Positions 15,410 to 25,016 of a stretch of DNA of 36,937 nucleotides are shown one piece after another. A model generated the notes under the pieces. The model worked only from the letters and a program-made list of their open reading frames with translations. It was not told the origin of the DNA and made no database searches. How positions within the stretch are numbered: the stretch's first letter is position 1; every line of letters starts with the position of its first letter. The position numbers and the translations under genes are program-made. The DNA is taken from assembly GCA_019116905.1 (NCBI GenBank), contig DXAQ01000049.1, positions 1 to 36,937 on the forward strand, written 5' to 3'. The DNA comes from Candidatus Mucispirillum faecigallinarum (GTDB lineage: Bacteria > Chrysiogenota > Deferribacteres > Deferribacterales > Mucispirillaceae).

Positions 15410-17234
15410 CCTTTTAGGTTATTATAGAAGAAGAATAATTTTGTTTTTTGCTATATTTGTAATAATTTCCAGCATATTATTTGCGAGGCTTTTTATATTA
15501 CAGGTAATACAGTATGAACAGCTTTCTGTTGATGCTAATAGAAACAGAATAAAAACAAGAGAAATAATTGCAGAGCGTGGGTTTATTTATGATTCTAAAA
15601 TGAACCTTCTTGTAAGCAATACACCATCTTATGACCTTGTATTAAATAAGGATGAGATTAGGCGTGGTGATGATGTTATTGGTATGCTTAAACGTGTGCA
15701 GGAAGTTGTTGATTTTGATATGGATAAAGTCCTTAAAGATTATAAAGACAGGCGAATTCCGTCAGTCCTTATAAGCAGAGGTTTAAGTTTATCAGATATA
15801 GCATATTTTGAAGAATATTCAGATAATTTTGCTGGATTAAGTGTAGAGCTTCATTCTGTTAGAAAATATTCAGACGGGTTATCATTCAGTCATATTTTAG
15901 GATATGTTAGTGAGGCAACGCCTGAAGATATAGAAAAAAATAAAGAAATCTATAAACGAGGCAGCTATATTGGCACAATGGGTGTTGAGCTGCAGTATGA
16001 AAATGAACTGCGTGGCAGTCCTGGTTCAATGGAGATTGAAAGGGATGCAAGAGGCAGAATAGTAAATATTTTAAAAGAAAACCCTGCTGTTGCTGGTAAC
16101 GATGTTGTTTTAACAATAGATTCAGAGTTGCAGCAGTATGTTGCAGAAACTATGGAAGATAAAAAGGGGGCAGTTGTTATATTAGATATTTCTGATAATT
16201 CACTGCTTACTTTATATTCTGCACCAAGTTATGATTTAAATATGTTTACTCCATATCTTAATGAAACAGAGTGGGAAAGAATACATAAAGATAAAAGAAG
16301 TCCATTAATCAACCGTCCGATTGAGGGTCAGTATTCACCAGGTTCTGTTTATAAAGTTGCCATGGCGCTTGCTGGATATGAAGAAAAAGCTGTTACACCT
16401 GATACTACATATAAGTGTTTAGGAACATTTAGATTAAATTCATATTTTTCATACAGATGCTGGAAAAGGTCAGGTCATGGAAAAGTGAATATGCAGGAAG
16501 CTTTAGCACAGTCATGCGATATTTATTTTTATAATTTAGGGCTTGCTTTAGATATTGATAAAATGGAATATTATTCAAAAATATTATCTCTTGGTGAATA
16601 TACCGGCATAGATTTGCCTAATGAAAAAACTGGTATTTATCCTTCAAGAAAATGGAAGAAAGCAGCAAGAGGCGATATCTGGTATCCGGGGGATACTGTC
16701 AATACCTCTATTGGTCAGGGATATATGACTGCCACTCCTTTACAGATTGGGGTTATGATGAGTGGTGTATTTAATGGTGGTAAGATATATAAACCTAGAA
16801 TTTTAAAAGGAATTATTGACCAAAAAACTGGTGAATATATTGAAAAAGAATCAGAATTAAAACACCAGATTTATGTATCAAAAGAGATACAGGAAAATAT
16901 TATGGCTGGTCTAATAGATGCGGTATATAAACGCGGCGGTACATCAGGCAGGGCAAGAGTAAAGGAAATGAAAATAGGCGGAAAAACTGGAACAGCTCAA
17001 GTGGTAAGTGCAAAAATTACTGAAAAATATGAAAAAGATGAGATTCCAGAAGAATATAGAGACCATGCATGGTTTACTGGCGTATTTCCAGCACGTGAGC
17101 CTAAATATGTGATTGTTGTGTTAGCAGAAAACAGCGGCGGTGGTGGTGCAAGTGCTGCACCTATTGGTGGAAATATTATAAAAAAAATGCTTGATATGGG
17201 GTATGTTACTCCTGATAATGATAACAGGGAATAA
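15384..17234 (+). CDS. mrdA: Penicillin-binding protein 2 (elongasome transpeptidase)
   Basis: PBP2, the class B transpeptidase that cross-links side-wall peptidoglycan. One membrane helix near the N-terminus (IILFFAIFVIISSILFARLF) is followed by the pedestal domain and the transpeptidase domain. The active-site motifs are SVYK (SxxK; Ser at about residue 321), SCD (SxN-type) and KTGT (GGKTGTAQV). I chose GTG 15384 over the track's TTG 15378 because GGAG (15373-15376) is 7 bases from the GTG but only 1 from the TTG; the protein is then 616 residues. The first codons overlap mreD. It works with RodA, encoded 5 bases downstream. Confidence 0.95.
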   Translation: MLFAALKDDLLGYYRRRIILFFAIFVIISSILFARLFILQVIQYEQLSVDANRNRIKTREIIAERGFIYDSKMNLLVSNTPSYDLVLNKDEIRRGDDVIGMLKRVQEVVDFDMDKVLKDYKDRRIPSVLISRGLSLSDIAYFEEYSDNFAGLSVELHSVRKYSDGLSFSHILGYVSEATPEDIEKNKEIYKRGSYIGTMGVELQYENELRGSPGSMEIERDARGRIVNILKENPAVAGNDVVLTIDSELQQYVAETMEDKKGAVVILDISDNSLLTLYSAPSYDLNMFTPYLNETEWERIHKDKRSPLINRPIEGQYSPGSVYKVAMALAGYEEKAVTPDTTYKCLGTFRLNSYFSYRCWKRSGHGKVNMQEALAQSCDIYFYNLGLALDIDKMEYYSKILSLGEYTGIDLPNEKTGIYPSRKWKKAARGDIWYPGDTVNTSIGQGYMTATPLQIGVMMSGVFNGGKIYKPRILKGIIDQKTGEYIEKESELKHQIYVSKEIQENIMAGLIDAVYKRGGTSGRARVKEMKIGGKTGTAQVVSAKITEKYEKDEIPEEYRDHAWFTGVFPAREPKYVIVVLAENSGGGGASAAPIGGNIIKKMLDMGYVTPDNDNRE

Positions 17235-17239
17235 ATAAT

Positions 17240-18349
17240 ATGTTTGCTAAGTTTAAAAAATATTTACTAGAAATGGATTATCTTCTTTTAGCTATTGTTT
17301 TATGTCTTGCTGGTATTGGTGTAGTATCTATATACAGTGCTGGTTATAATCCATATACAGGTGAAACAGACTCCTTTTATAAAAGACAGCTTATGTGGCT
17401 TATGCTTGGTGTTATTTCTTTTTTTATTATGAGCTATGTAAATTATAGAAAAATAGTCAGGCTGACACCATTTATATACGGTGCAGGTATTATATTACTT
17501 TTAATAGTATTAATTTTAGGACATATTAAAATGGGAGCTCAAAGGTGGATAGGGGTAGGACCTTTTCGTCTGCAGCCATCAGAGCTTTTTAAGATAATAT
17601 GGGTTATTTCTCTTTCCTGGCTTTTTATGGATTTTGATGGACGCCCACTTAGTTTATTAAAGATTATACAAAAATCATGGATGCTTATACCACCATTTCT
17701 TTTAGTATTTTCTCAACCTGATTTAGGAACAGCTTTAACTTATGTTGCTGTGTGGGGTATGATTTTACTTATGCTTGGTGTAAAGCGTCATGTATTTGTT
17801 ACGGCTTTAATAGCTATAGCTGTTATAGTGCCTATTGGCTGGAATAATCTGCATGATTATCAGCAGACACGTGTAAAAGTATTTTTAGGTTTAGTGCAGG
17901 ATAAGCAGGGGGACGGCTACCATGCAGAGCAGTCAAAAGTGGCTGTTGGCAGCGGCGGTATAACTGGTAAAGGTTTTTTAGGTGGAACCCAGGCCCATTT
18001 AAGTTTTCTTCCTGAAAGCCATACAGACTTTATTTTTGCAGTATTTAATGAAGAACAGGGGTTAATTGGTGGAACAGTTGTGATTCTGCTTTTCCTTTTT
18101 CTAATCTTTAAGATATTTAGTATAGCCATAAAGACAAAAGAGGCAGCAGGTAAGCTTATTGCTATGGGTGTTGGCTGCTATATATTTTTCCAGTTTATAA
18201 TTAATGCAGGAATGACTGTTGGTATGGTTCCTATTGTTGGTATTCCTATGCCGTTTGTAAGTTACGGCGGCACATCACTGCTGTCATTTTTTACGATGAT
18301 AGGGATTGTTAATTCAATACATTTAAGAAGATATTCTATAACTGAATAA
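17240..18349 (+). CDS. rodA: SEDS peptidoglycan glycosyltransferase RodA
   Basis: RodA, 369 residues, the SEDS-family glycan polymerase paired with PBP2. It has about ten hydrophobic segments. Family motifs are AQRWIGVGPFRLQPSEL, 'FSQPDLGTALTY', LPESHTDFIFAVFNEEQG (holding the functionally important Asp of the periplasmic loop) and the C-terminal PFVSYGGTSLLSFF. RodA rather than FtsW is supported by the operon with mreBCD and mrdA. AGGGA lies about 9 bases before the start. Confidence 0.95.
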   Translation: MFAKFKKYLLEMDYLLLAIVLCLAGIGVVSIYSAGYNPYTGETDSFYKRQLMWLMLGVISFFIMSYVNYRKIVRLTPFIYGAGIILLLIVLILGHIKMGAQRWIGVGPFRLQPSELFKIIWVISLSWLFMDFDGRPLSLLKIIQKSWMLIPPFLLVFSQPDLGTALTYVAVWGMILLMLGVKRHVFVTALIAIAVIVPIGWNNLHDYQQTRVKVFLGLVQDKQGDGYHAEQSKVAVGSGGITGKGFLGGTQAHLSFLPESHTDFIFAVFNEEQGLIGGTVVILLFLFLIFKIFSIAIKTKEAAGKLIAMGVGCYIFFQFIINAGMTVGMVPIVGIPMPFVSYGGTSLLSFFTMIGIVNSIHLRRYSITE

Positions 18350-18359
18350 AGGAATATAT

Positions 18360-20759
18360 ATGAATATAAAAGAACTTATAAATGTTTCAAAACCAGCCAG
18401 ATATATTGGCGGTGAACTTAATTCTATAATAAAAGATAGTGATAATCTTTTAGATTTTTGCCTTATTTTTCCAGATATTTATGAAATTGGTTCAAGTCAT
18501 GTTGGCTATAAATTACTTTATGAAAGAGTAAATAAGTCAGATAAAGTATACTGCCAAAGGTTTTTTGCACCATGGAAAGATGCTCTTGACTATTTTGGTA
18601 AAGATATTTTTATAAGCCTTGAAAAATCAAAACCGTTAAGTGAGTTTGATGTATTAGGATTTTCTATTCATTATGAAATGAGCTATACAACAGTATTAGG
18701 CATATTAAAATATTCTGAAATTCCATATAAAACAGCAGACAGGGGAGAAAACTGTCCTATAATTATGGCAGGTGGTTCATGTACATATAACCCTGCACCT
18801 CTTACTCCTTTTATTGATGTATTTTACATTGGCGAAGGTGATATTAATTTAAGGAAAGTTTTAGAGCATATTAAAGAATTAAAAGATAAAAACGTAAAAA
18901 AATCAGATATATTAAAAGAATTAAATAAATATCCTTTTTTATTTGTTCCAAGTGTGGAAAGCGATAAAAAAGTTATGCGTGATATATTTATAGATTTTAA
19001 TACAAGTGATTTTGACTATGCTCCTGTTGTGCCATTAATACCTGCAATTCAAGACAGAGTGTCTGTTGAAATTGCAAGGGGTTGTACAGCAGGCTGCAGG
19101 TTTTGTCAGGCAGGTATGATATACAGACCTGTAAGAGAAAGAAATACTGATAATGTAATTAATGATGTATTACACCAGATAGAAAAAACAGGTCATCAGG
19201 AGGCATCACTGCTTTCTCTTTCAACAGGTGATTATTCTCAAATTGAACCGCTAATATTAAATTTAAATAAAAAATTATCTTCTGAAAATGTGTCATTATC
19301 AACCCCATCTCTTAGGGCAAACAGTGTATCTGAAACATTATTTAAGGAAATATCAAAGGTTAGAAAATCTGGCTTTACAATAGCACCAGAGGCTGGCACT
19401 CAAAGAATGAGAGATATTATTAATAAAAACATTTCAGAAGAAGATATATTATCAGCTGTTAAGCTTGCAGCAGAAAATGGATATACTAGCGTAAAATTAT
19501 ATTTTATGATAGGTCTTCCTTATGAAACTGATGAAGATATAATAGGTATAGCAGATACAGCCTCAAAAATAAAAAAAGCCGTGCAGGAAGTAAAAAAAGG
19601 CTCTTTTGATATTTCTGTATCAGTATCCCATTTTGTTCCAAAACCACATACACCATTTCAAATGTTTGGACAGGTGCCAAAACAGGAGCTGGAAAGAAGA
19701 ATGTATATGCTTAAAGATGAACTTAGAAGAAGAAAGTTTAAATTTAAGTTTCACGATACAAGAATGAGCCTTTTAGAAGCATTTTTATCAAGAGGTAATA
19801 TAGAAGTGTCTAAGGCACTTGAATATGTTGTTGAGCATGGATTTTATCTTGATGCATGGGATGAGTTTACTGATTATAACAAGTGGACAGAATTATGTTC
19901 AGAAATAGGTATAGATATTTCTTTAATGGCAGAAAAAAGCTATCAGGAACAAGATATACTGCCATGGTCAAATATATTAACTGGTGTAAGCGATAAATTT
20001 TATCAAAGAGAAATAGAAAAGGCAGAGAAAGGTCAGGCAACTGTTGACTGCCGTAATGGAAAATGTTCTGCATGCGGAGTGTGTGATTTTAAAGAGTTAC
20101 AGCCCCAGAAATCAGAAGATGTATTAAATGAAACTATTGAAACAAAATCAGATAAAAAAATATGCCAGTATGAAGTAGTTTATGAAAAATATGACAGGGG
20201 AGTATTTTTCTCTGCTCTTGATTTAAATAGAATATTTATACACAGCCTGCTTGTAAGTGGTGTAGAATTATCATACAGCCAGGGGTTTAATCCGCATCCA
20301 AAAATAAATACATGGATTCCACTTCCTGTTGGAATGGCAGGAGAAAATGAAATCATGAGTTTTGAATCATCAATGATTAATATGGATATATTTTTAAATA
20401 TATTTAATCAAAATCTGCCAAAAGGATTAAAAGCAAAAAGCGTAAGGCAGATAAATTCTATGAAAACAGGAACTGAGTTTATTTCCACTTATAAACTGCT
20501 TGATGAAACTAATATTATTTTTCAGGAAATTAAAAATAATAATAAGCTTTTTTATAATAAAAAAGATAAAAAAGGCGGATTAAAATCTGTTAATATAGAA
20601 GATTATCTTATAAATTATGACAGCGAAACAGGGATAATCATATTAAAAGCAGGTAATGCAGGCGGTTTTAATTTAATTGAGCTTATGCGCCAGTATATGC
20701 CTTTACAGAATATAAATATTGTTAGAATAAAGGTAGAAAAAGATGAAACAGGAAAATAA
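18360..20759 (+). CDS. B12-binding-like radical SAM protein fused to DUF2344
   Basis: A 799-residue fusion of the TIGR03960 radical SAM family with a TIGR03936/DUF2344 domain. The N-terminal ~200 residues resemble a cobalamin-binding fold but show no DxHxxG motif. The radical SAM core has Cys242, Cys246 and Cys249 (GCTAGCRFC) and 'IAPEAGTQRMR'. Near residue 565 is an extra cluster CRNGKCSACGVC that could hold a second Fe-S centre. The C-terminus (about residues 600-790, 'ELSYSQGFNPHPKI') is the DUF2344 part. The reaction is unknown; elsewhere these genes often lie by RNase G and rplU, which hints at RNA or ribosome work. Here it follows rodA by 10 bases. Confidence 0.88.
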   Translation: MNIKELINVSKPARYIGGELNSIIKDSDNLLDFCLIFPDIYEIGSSHVGYKLLYERVNKSDKVYCQRFFAPWKDALDYFGKDIFISLEKSKPLSEFDVLGFSIHYEMSYTTVLGILKYSEIPYKTADRGENCPIIMAGGSCTYNPAPLTPFIDVFYIGEGDINLRKVLEHIKELKDKNVKKSDILKELNKYPFLFVPSVESDKKVMRDIFIDFNTSDFDYAPVVPLIPAIQDRVSVEIARGCTAGCRFCQAGMIYRPVRERNTDNVINDVLHQIEKTGHQEASLLSLSTGDYSQIEPLILNLNKKLSSENVSLSTPSLRANSVSETLFKEISKVRKSGFTIAPEAGTQRMRDIINKNISEEDILSAVKLAAENGYTSVKLYFMIGLPYETDEDIIGIADTASKIKKAVQEVKKGSFDISVSVSHFVPKPHTPFQMFGQVPKQELERRMYMLKDELRRRKFKFKFHDTRMSLLEAFLSRGNIEVSKALEYVVEHGFYLDAWDEFTDYNKWTELCSEIGIDISLMAEKSYQEQDILPWSNILTGVSDKFYQREIEKAEKGQATVDCRNGKCSACGVCDFKELQPQKSEDVLNETIETKSDKKICQYEVVYEKYDRGVFFSALDLNRIFIHSLLVSGVELSYSQGFNPHPKINTWIPLPVGMAGENEIMSFESSMINMDIFLNIFNQNLPKGLKAKSVRQINSMKTGTEFISTYKLLDETNIIFQEIKNNNKLFYNKKDKKGGLKSVNIEDYLINYDSETGIIILKAGNAGGFNLIELMRQYMPLQNINIVRIKVEKDETGK

Positions 20760-21540
20760 AGAATCTATTTATAACTTTTTGGAATATTTATATAATTTCT
20801 ACAATAAAAAAGAGTATATATATTCTGACCCTATAAGGTTTCCCCATGAAATAAAAGGAGATACTGAATTTATTGCTTTTACGGCTGCATCTTTTGCATA
20901 CGGCAATATGAAAGCTATACAGGGTTTTTTATATAAATATTTTGAAAATGCAGGCACAACTGTTGCAGATTTAAATACGGATGTTAATGATATTTTGTAT
21001 TATAGATTTCAGACAAAAGAAGATGTTGCAGCGTATTCAATATTAATGAAACGGGTATATGAAAAATATGGCAGCTTATATGAACTTTTTAAAGCAGCAG
21101 GTGCAGTATCTATTGCAAATATAGATAAAGGTATAATTTTATTACGCTCTTATCTTGATAATATAACACAGGGGCTAAATTTTTTACTGCCTGTGCCTGG
21201 AAAATCAGCGTCTAAACGATTATATATGTTTTTACGCTGGATGGTTAGAAAAGACGATGTAGATTTTGGTTTTTGGAGTGAGTTTGATAAAACAAGCCTT
21301 TATATGCCAACAGATACGCATATATTAAGACTAGCTGGAAACCTTGGTATTATAGATAAAAATGAGAAGGGCAGGAAGGCAGTGATTAAAGTAACAGAAT
21401 TTTTTAGAGAGTTAAATATAGAAGACCCTGCAAAGTATGACTTTTCTTTAACAAGGTTAGGTATTATAAGTGGTTGTCAGTATTCAGAAAGTAGTGTATG
21501 TGAAAAATGTTTTCATAAAAAAGTTTGTCTTTTCTATTGA
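20743..21540 (+). CDS. DUF2400 (TIGR02757) protein, endonuclease III-like
   Basis: A 265-residue TIGR02757-family protein of unknown function. The sequence suggests HhH-GPD ancestry. A helix-hairpin-helix-like stretch LLPVPGKSASKRL lies at 148-160, PTDTHILRL (189-197) resembles VDTHIFRV around the catalytic Asp of endonuclease III, and the C-terminus has Cys245-x7-Cys253-x2-Cys256-x5-Cys262, close to the C-x6-C-x2-C-x5-C Fe-S cluster of that enzyme. So a DNA-binding or base-excision role is plausible; this is my inference. The start overlaps the radical SAM gene by 17 bases, so the two are probably translated together. Confidence 0.78.
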   Translation: MKQENKESIYNFLEYLYNFYNKKEYIYSDPIRFPHEIKGDTEFIAFTAASFAYGNMKAIQGFLYKYFENAGTTVADLNTDVNDILYYRFQTKEDVAAYSILMKRVYEKYGSLYELFKAAGAVSIANIDKGIILLRSYLDNITQGLNFLLPVPGKSASKRLYMFLRWMVRKDDVDFGFWSEFDKTSLYMPTDTHILRLAGNLGIIDKNEKGRKAVIKVTEFFRELNIEDPAKYDFSLTRLGIISGCQYSESSVCEKCFHKKVCLFY

Positions 21541-21564
21541 CTTTTTTTGAAAAAAAGATAAATT
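21537..21564 (+). promoter_or_regulatory. Putative sigma70 promoter for trxA
   Basis: TTGACT (21537-21542) overlaps the stop codon of the DUF2400 gene. TAAATT (21559-21564) follows after 16 bases, 26 bases before the trxA start. Confidence 0.4.
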
Positions 21565-21590
21565 TAGTATTAATTAAAAGGAGGCTAATT

Positions 21591-21908
21591 ATGGCACTAG
21601 AATTTAATGAAAACAACTTTAAAGATGAGGTTTTAAACTGTGATAAACCTGTTCTTGTAGACTTTTGGGCTGCATGGTGCGGACCTTGCAAATTACTTGG
21701 ACCAACTATTGAAGAATTACACAAAGAATTAGGTGATAAAGTAAAAGTTGGTAAAGTAAATGTTGATGAAAATCAAAGTTTAGCAGCAGCATACGGCATT
21801 ATGAGTATTCCAACAGTTCTTATCATTAAAAGTGGTAAAATTATGGAACAATTTGTTGGTATTCAACCAAAAGGCGTATACGTTGATGCATTAAATAAAC
21901 ATATGTAA
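21591..21908 (+). CDS. trxA: Thioredoxin
   Basis: Thioredoxin, 105 residues, a general cytoplasmic disulfide reductase. The active site is WCGPC (residues 29-33), preceded by the buried Asp of VDFWA and followed by the cis-Pro loop 'SIPTVLIIKSG'. The track start at 21525 is too early: it adds 22 residues overlapping the upstream gene, while AAGGAGG (21578-21584) lies 6 bases before ATG 21591 and gives the normal length. A candidate promoter and a strong terminator frame it as a single-gene unit. Confidence 0.96.
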   Translation: MALEFNENNFKDEVLNCDKPVLVDFWAAWCGPCKLLGPTIEELHKELGDKVKVGKVNVDENQSLAAAYGIMSIPTVLIIKSGKIMEQFVGIQPKGVYVDALNKHM

Positions 21909-21935
21909 TATTTATTTATATATATTATATATATT

Positions 21936-21972
21936 AAAAAACCTAAGTTTAGAAATAAACTTAGGTTTTTTT
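21936..21972 (+). terminator. Rho-independent terminator of trxA
   Basis: A 16-base-pair stem (21936-21951 with 21956-21971), capped by a GAAA tetraloop, with CCTAAG at its core. The 3' arm ends in a T-run, and the A-run on the 5' arm makes it usable in both directions. Confidence 0.92.
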
Positions 21973-21986
21973 ATTGCTTAAAAATC

Positions 21987-22011
21987 AAATTGCCTGATTA
22001 ACAGGCAATTT
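21987..22011 (-). terminator. Rho-independent terminator of the clpB operon
   Basis: AAATTGCCTG (21987-21996) pairs perfectly with CAGGCAATTT (22002-22011) around a 5-base loop. Read on the minus strand it is followed by GATTTTT. It lies 14 bases past the clpB stop, back to back with the trxA terminator. Confidence 0.82.
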
Positions 22012-22024
22012 AATTTTAATATTA

Positions 22025-24625
22025 TTAGTGTTTAATAACGATTTTACCGTCTTTTGCAGTAAGATAAATTGTAGTATTTGGTTTAGTTTCGCCTTTAATT
22101 ATACTTTCAGCAACTAAATTTTCTATCATTTTTTGTATAGCACGTTTCATAGGTCTTGCACCAAAAGTAACATCGTAGCCGCTTTGTACAATTAAATCTA
22201 TGGCGCTGTCATCTACTTCTAAACCAACAGGCAGGTCAGCTAACCTTTTTGCAACGCCTTTTATTAAAAGTTTTGCAATAGATACTATATTTTCTTTTGT
22301 TAATGGGTGGAAAACGATAATATCATCAACCCTGTTTAAAAATTCAGGTTTAAAATACATAGAAAGCTCATTCATAGCAATCTGATTGATTTTACTGTAT
22401 TTCTCATCCATTGAGCCGTCTTTTGCAAATTCTTCCATAATATGCTGTGAAGCAACGTTAGAAGTCATTATAACAACAGTATTTTTAAAGTTTACAACTC
22501 TGCCTTTTGAGTCTGTAAGTCTGCCGTCATCTAAAAGCTGCAGAAGTATATTAAATACGTCTGGATGGGCTTTTTCAATTTCATCAAGCAGGATAACAGA
22601 ATATGGGCGTCTGCGTACTTTTTCTGTTAACTGGCCGCCTTCTTCATAACCAACATATCCAGGAGGCGCACCAATTAATTTAGCCACAGAGTGTTTTTCC
22701 ATATATTCGCTCATATCTATACGTATAAGAGCATCTTCTGTATCAAATAAAAATTCAGCCAGTGCTTTTGCAAGTTCAGTTTTACCAACCCCAGTAGGTC
22801 CAAGGAAGATAAATGAGCCCATAGGTCTTTTAGGGTCATTAAGCCCTGCACGGCTTCTTCTTACAGCTTCGCTTATTGCTTTAATTGCAACATCCTGCCC
22901 TATAACTCTTTCATGGAGGTAACTTTCCATATTAAGTAGTTTGTCTGCTTCTTCTTCTAAAAGTTTTGTAACAGGCACGCCAGTCCATCTGGAAACGACT
23001 TCTGCAATATCTTCTTCATCTACTTCTTCTTTAAGCATAGCTTTACCATGCTGTATATCTTTTAATTTTTCAGAAATTTCTTCCTGTTTTTTAGCAAGTT
23101 CTACAAGTGTGCCGTATTTTAACTGGCTTGCTTTTTCTAAATCGCCGCTTCTTTCAGCTACTTCTGCCTGATGTTTAGTGTTTTCAATTTCTTCTTTTAT
23201 ATCACGTGATTGCTGAATAATATTTTTTTCATTATTCCACTGGGTAGAAAGAGTGCCGATTTTTTCCTTTAAATCACCTAATTCTTTCTCAATATTTTCA
23301 CATCTTGTTTTAGATGCTGCATCAGTTTCTTTTTTAAGAGCCTGTCTTTCTATTTCAAGCTGTCTTGCACGTCTTTCAAGCTCATCAAGTTCAGCAGGCA
23401 TACTGTCTATTTCCATTCTTAAACGAGCTGTTGCCTCATCTATTAAGTCAATCGCTTTATCAGGCATAAACCTGTCAGCAATATATTTATTAGCTAAATG
23501 GGCAGCTGCAACTAATGCGCTGTCTTTTATTCTAACACCATGGTGGATTTCATATTTTTCTTTTAAGCCACGCAGAATAGAAACTGTATCTTCAACAGAA
23601 GGTTCTTTTACCATAACTGGCTGAAATCTTCTTTCAAGAGCAGCATCTTTTTCTATATATTTTTTATACTCATCAAGTGTAGTAGCGCCTATGCAGTGAA
23701 GTTCGCCTCTTGCAAGTGATGGTTTTAAAATATTTGCAGCATCCATTGCACCGTCAGTAGCACCAGCCCCAACAAGAGTATGGATTTCATCAATAAATAA
23801 TATAATTTCGCCGTTTGATTCTTTAATTTCTTTCAATATTGCTTTAAGTCTGTCTTCAAACTCACCTCTATATTTTGTACCTGCAATCAGTCCACCCATA
23901 TCTAAAACGGCAATAACTTTATTTTTTAAGCTTTCAGGAATATCGCCTTTTACTATTCTTTGGGCAAGTCCTTCTGCAATAGCAGTTTTACCAACACCAG
24001 GTTCACCAATTAATACAGGGTTGTTTTTAGTTCTTCTTGATAAAACATGTATTACACGCCTAATTTCTTCATCTCTGCCAATAACTGGGTCTAGTTTACC
24101 ATTTCTAGCAGCTTCAGTTAAGTTAATAGTATATTTTTCAAGAGTATTCATTTTTTCTTCTGGGTTTTGGTCTACTATTTTACTGCTGCCGCGTATTTCT
24201 TTAATGGCTTTATTAATGTTATTTGCATCAATACCATTACTTGAAAATATTTTTCTTAATGAATAGCCTGCATTTTCAACAGCACCTAAAAGTAAGTGTT
24301 CTGTTGATACATATTCATCTCCCATTTTTTTAGCTGTATCAAAAGCATAATCAATAGCTTTTTGTGTATCATTTGCTAATGTTGGCTGGGCAGAGCCTGA
24401 AACTTTTGGCAGAGTATCAAGTATTGATTTGATTTCTGCTGCAATCATATCAGGGTTTACTCCTAATTTCTGAAGGAGAGGGCGGATAAGTCCGTCAGTC
24501 TGAGTAAGGATTGCATAAGTTAAGTGTTCCACCTGCAGCATCTGGTGGGACATATTTTCTGCTAATTTCACAGTATCCTGCAAAGCTTCCTGCGCTTTGA
24601 TTGTCATTTTGTTGTAATTAATCAT
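22025..24625 (-). CDS. clpB: ClpB disaggregase (Hsp104 family)
   Basis: ClpB, 866 residues, the AAA+ hexamer that pulls proteins out of aggregates together with the DnaK system. In order: N domain (about 1-145), NBD1 with Walker A GEPGVGKTA and Walker B FIDEIHTLVGAG, the coiled-coil M domain (about 400-530) that docks DnaK, NBD2 with GPTGVGKTE and LLDEIEKAHPDVFNILLQ, and the C-terminal domain. No ClpP-binding IGF/L loop is expected. It is last in the hsp20-dnaJ-hspR-clpB operon, 14 bases after hspR. GAAGGTG precedes the start. Confidence 0.97.
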   Translation of the reverse strand: MINYNKMTIKAQEALQDTVKLAENMSHQMLQVEHLTYAILTQTDGLIRPLLQKLGVNPDMIAAEIKSILDTLPKVSGSAQPTLANDTQKAIDYAFDTAKKMGDEYVSTEHLLLGAVENAGYSLRKIFSSNGIDANNINKAIKEIRGSSKIVDQNPEEKMNTLEKYTINLTEAARNGKLDPVIGRDEEIRRVIHVLSRRTKNNPVLIGEPGVGKTAIAEGLAQRIVKGDIPESLKNKVIAVLDMGGLIAGTKYRGEFEDRLKAILKEIKESNGEIILFIDEIHTLVGAGATDGAMDAANILKPSLARGELHCIGATTLDEYKKYIEKDAALERRFQPVMVKEPSVEDTVSILRGLKEKYEIHHGVRIKDSALVAAAHLANKYIADRFMPDKAIDLIDEATARLRMEIDSMPAELDELERRARQLEIERQALKKETDAASKTRCENIEKELGDLKEKIGTLSTQWNNEKNIIQQSRDIKEEIENTKHQAEVAERSGDLEKASQLKYGTLVELAKKQEEISEKLKDIQHGKAMLKEEVDEEDIAEVVSRWTGVPVTKLLEEEADKLLNMESYLHERVIGQDVAIKAISEAVRRSRAGLNDPKRPMGSFIFLGPTGVGKTELAKALAEFLFDTEDALIRIDMSEYMEKHSVAKLIGAPPGYVGYEEGGQLTEKVRRRPYSVILLDEIEKAHPDVFNILLQLLDDGRLTDSKGRVVNFKNTVVIMTSNVASQHIMEEFAKDGSMDEKYSKINQIAMNELSMYFKPEFLNRVDDIIVFHPLTKENIVSIAKLLIKGVAKRLADLPVGLEVDDSAIDLIVQSGYDVTFGARPMKRAIQKMIENLVAESIIKGETKPNTTIYLTAKDGKIVIKH

Positions 24626-24639
24626 ACTATATACACCTT

Positions 24640-25002
24640 CTACTTTTCTCTTTCTATTTTTATTGTTTTAATATTGCTGTTTTTTTCCATAAGTGAAATA
24701 TCTTCACCATATTTTGATTTAATGCTTGCTTCTATCTGCATTAATTTATTATTTAATACAGATATTTGACTCTGCATAGATAAAATAACTTCTACACCTG
24801 CCAAATTAACGCCTTTCTGTCTTGTTAAAGTTTTAATAAACTGTAATTTTTCTATATCATTTTCAGAATACAGCCTGTTTTTTCCGTCAACTCTGCTGGG
24901 CACTACAAGCCCTAAACGCTCATACTGCCTTAAAGTTTGCGGATGAAGTCCTAACATTTCAGATGCTATACTTATCATATATTTTGGCAGATTTTTATCC
25001 AT
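24640..25002 (-). CDS. hspR: Heat-shock repressor HspR
   Basis: A 120-residue MerR-fold repressor of the HspR type. The winged HTH is YMISIASEMLGLHPQTLRQY (about residues 8-27), followed by the HspR-like wing 'RLGLVVPSRVDGKNRLYSENDI'. A short coiled coil (about 70-95) mediates pairing. HspR binds HAIR elements with DnaK as co-repressor, known from Streptomyces and Helicobacter. A HAIR-like palindrome lies on the promoter of this same operon, so it probably represses itself along with hsp20, dnaJ and clpB. AAAGGT precedes the start. Confidence 0.93.
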   Translation of the reverse strand: MDKNLPKYMISIASEMLGLHPQTLRQYERLGLVVPSRVDGKNRLYSENDIEKLQFIKTLTRQKGVNLAGVEVILSMQSQISVLNNKLMQIEASIKSKYGEDISLMEKNSNIKTIKIEREK

Positions 25003-25016
25003 AATATACCTTTAAA

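Noticed and set aside
22200-24266. Series of plus-strand ORFs inside clpB
   Set aside because: Shadow frames of a strongly conserved gene, Ser-rich from antisense Glu/Asp codons.
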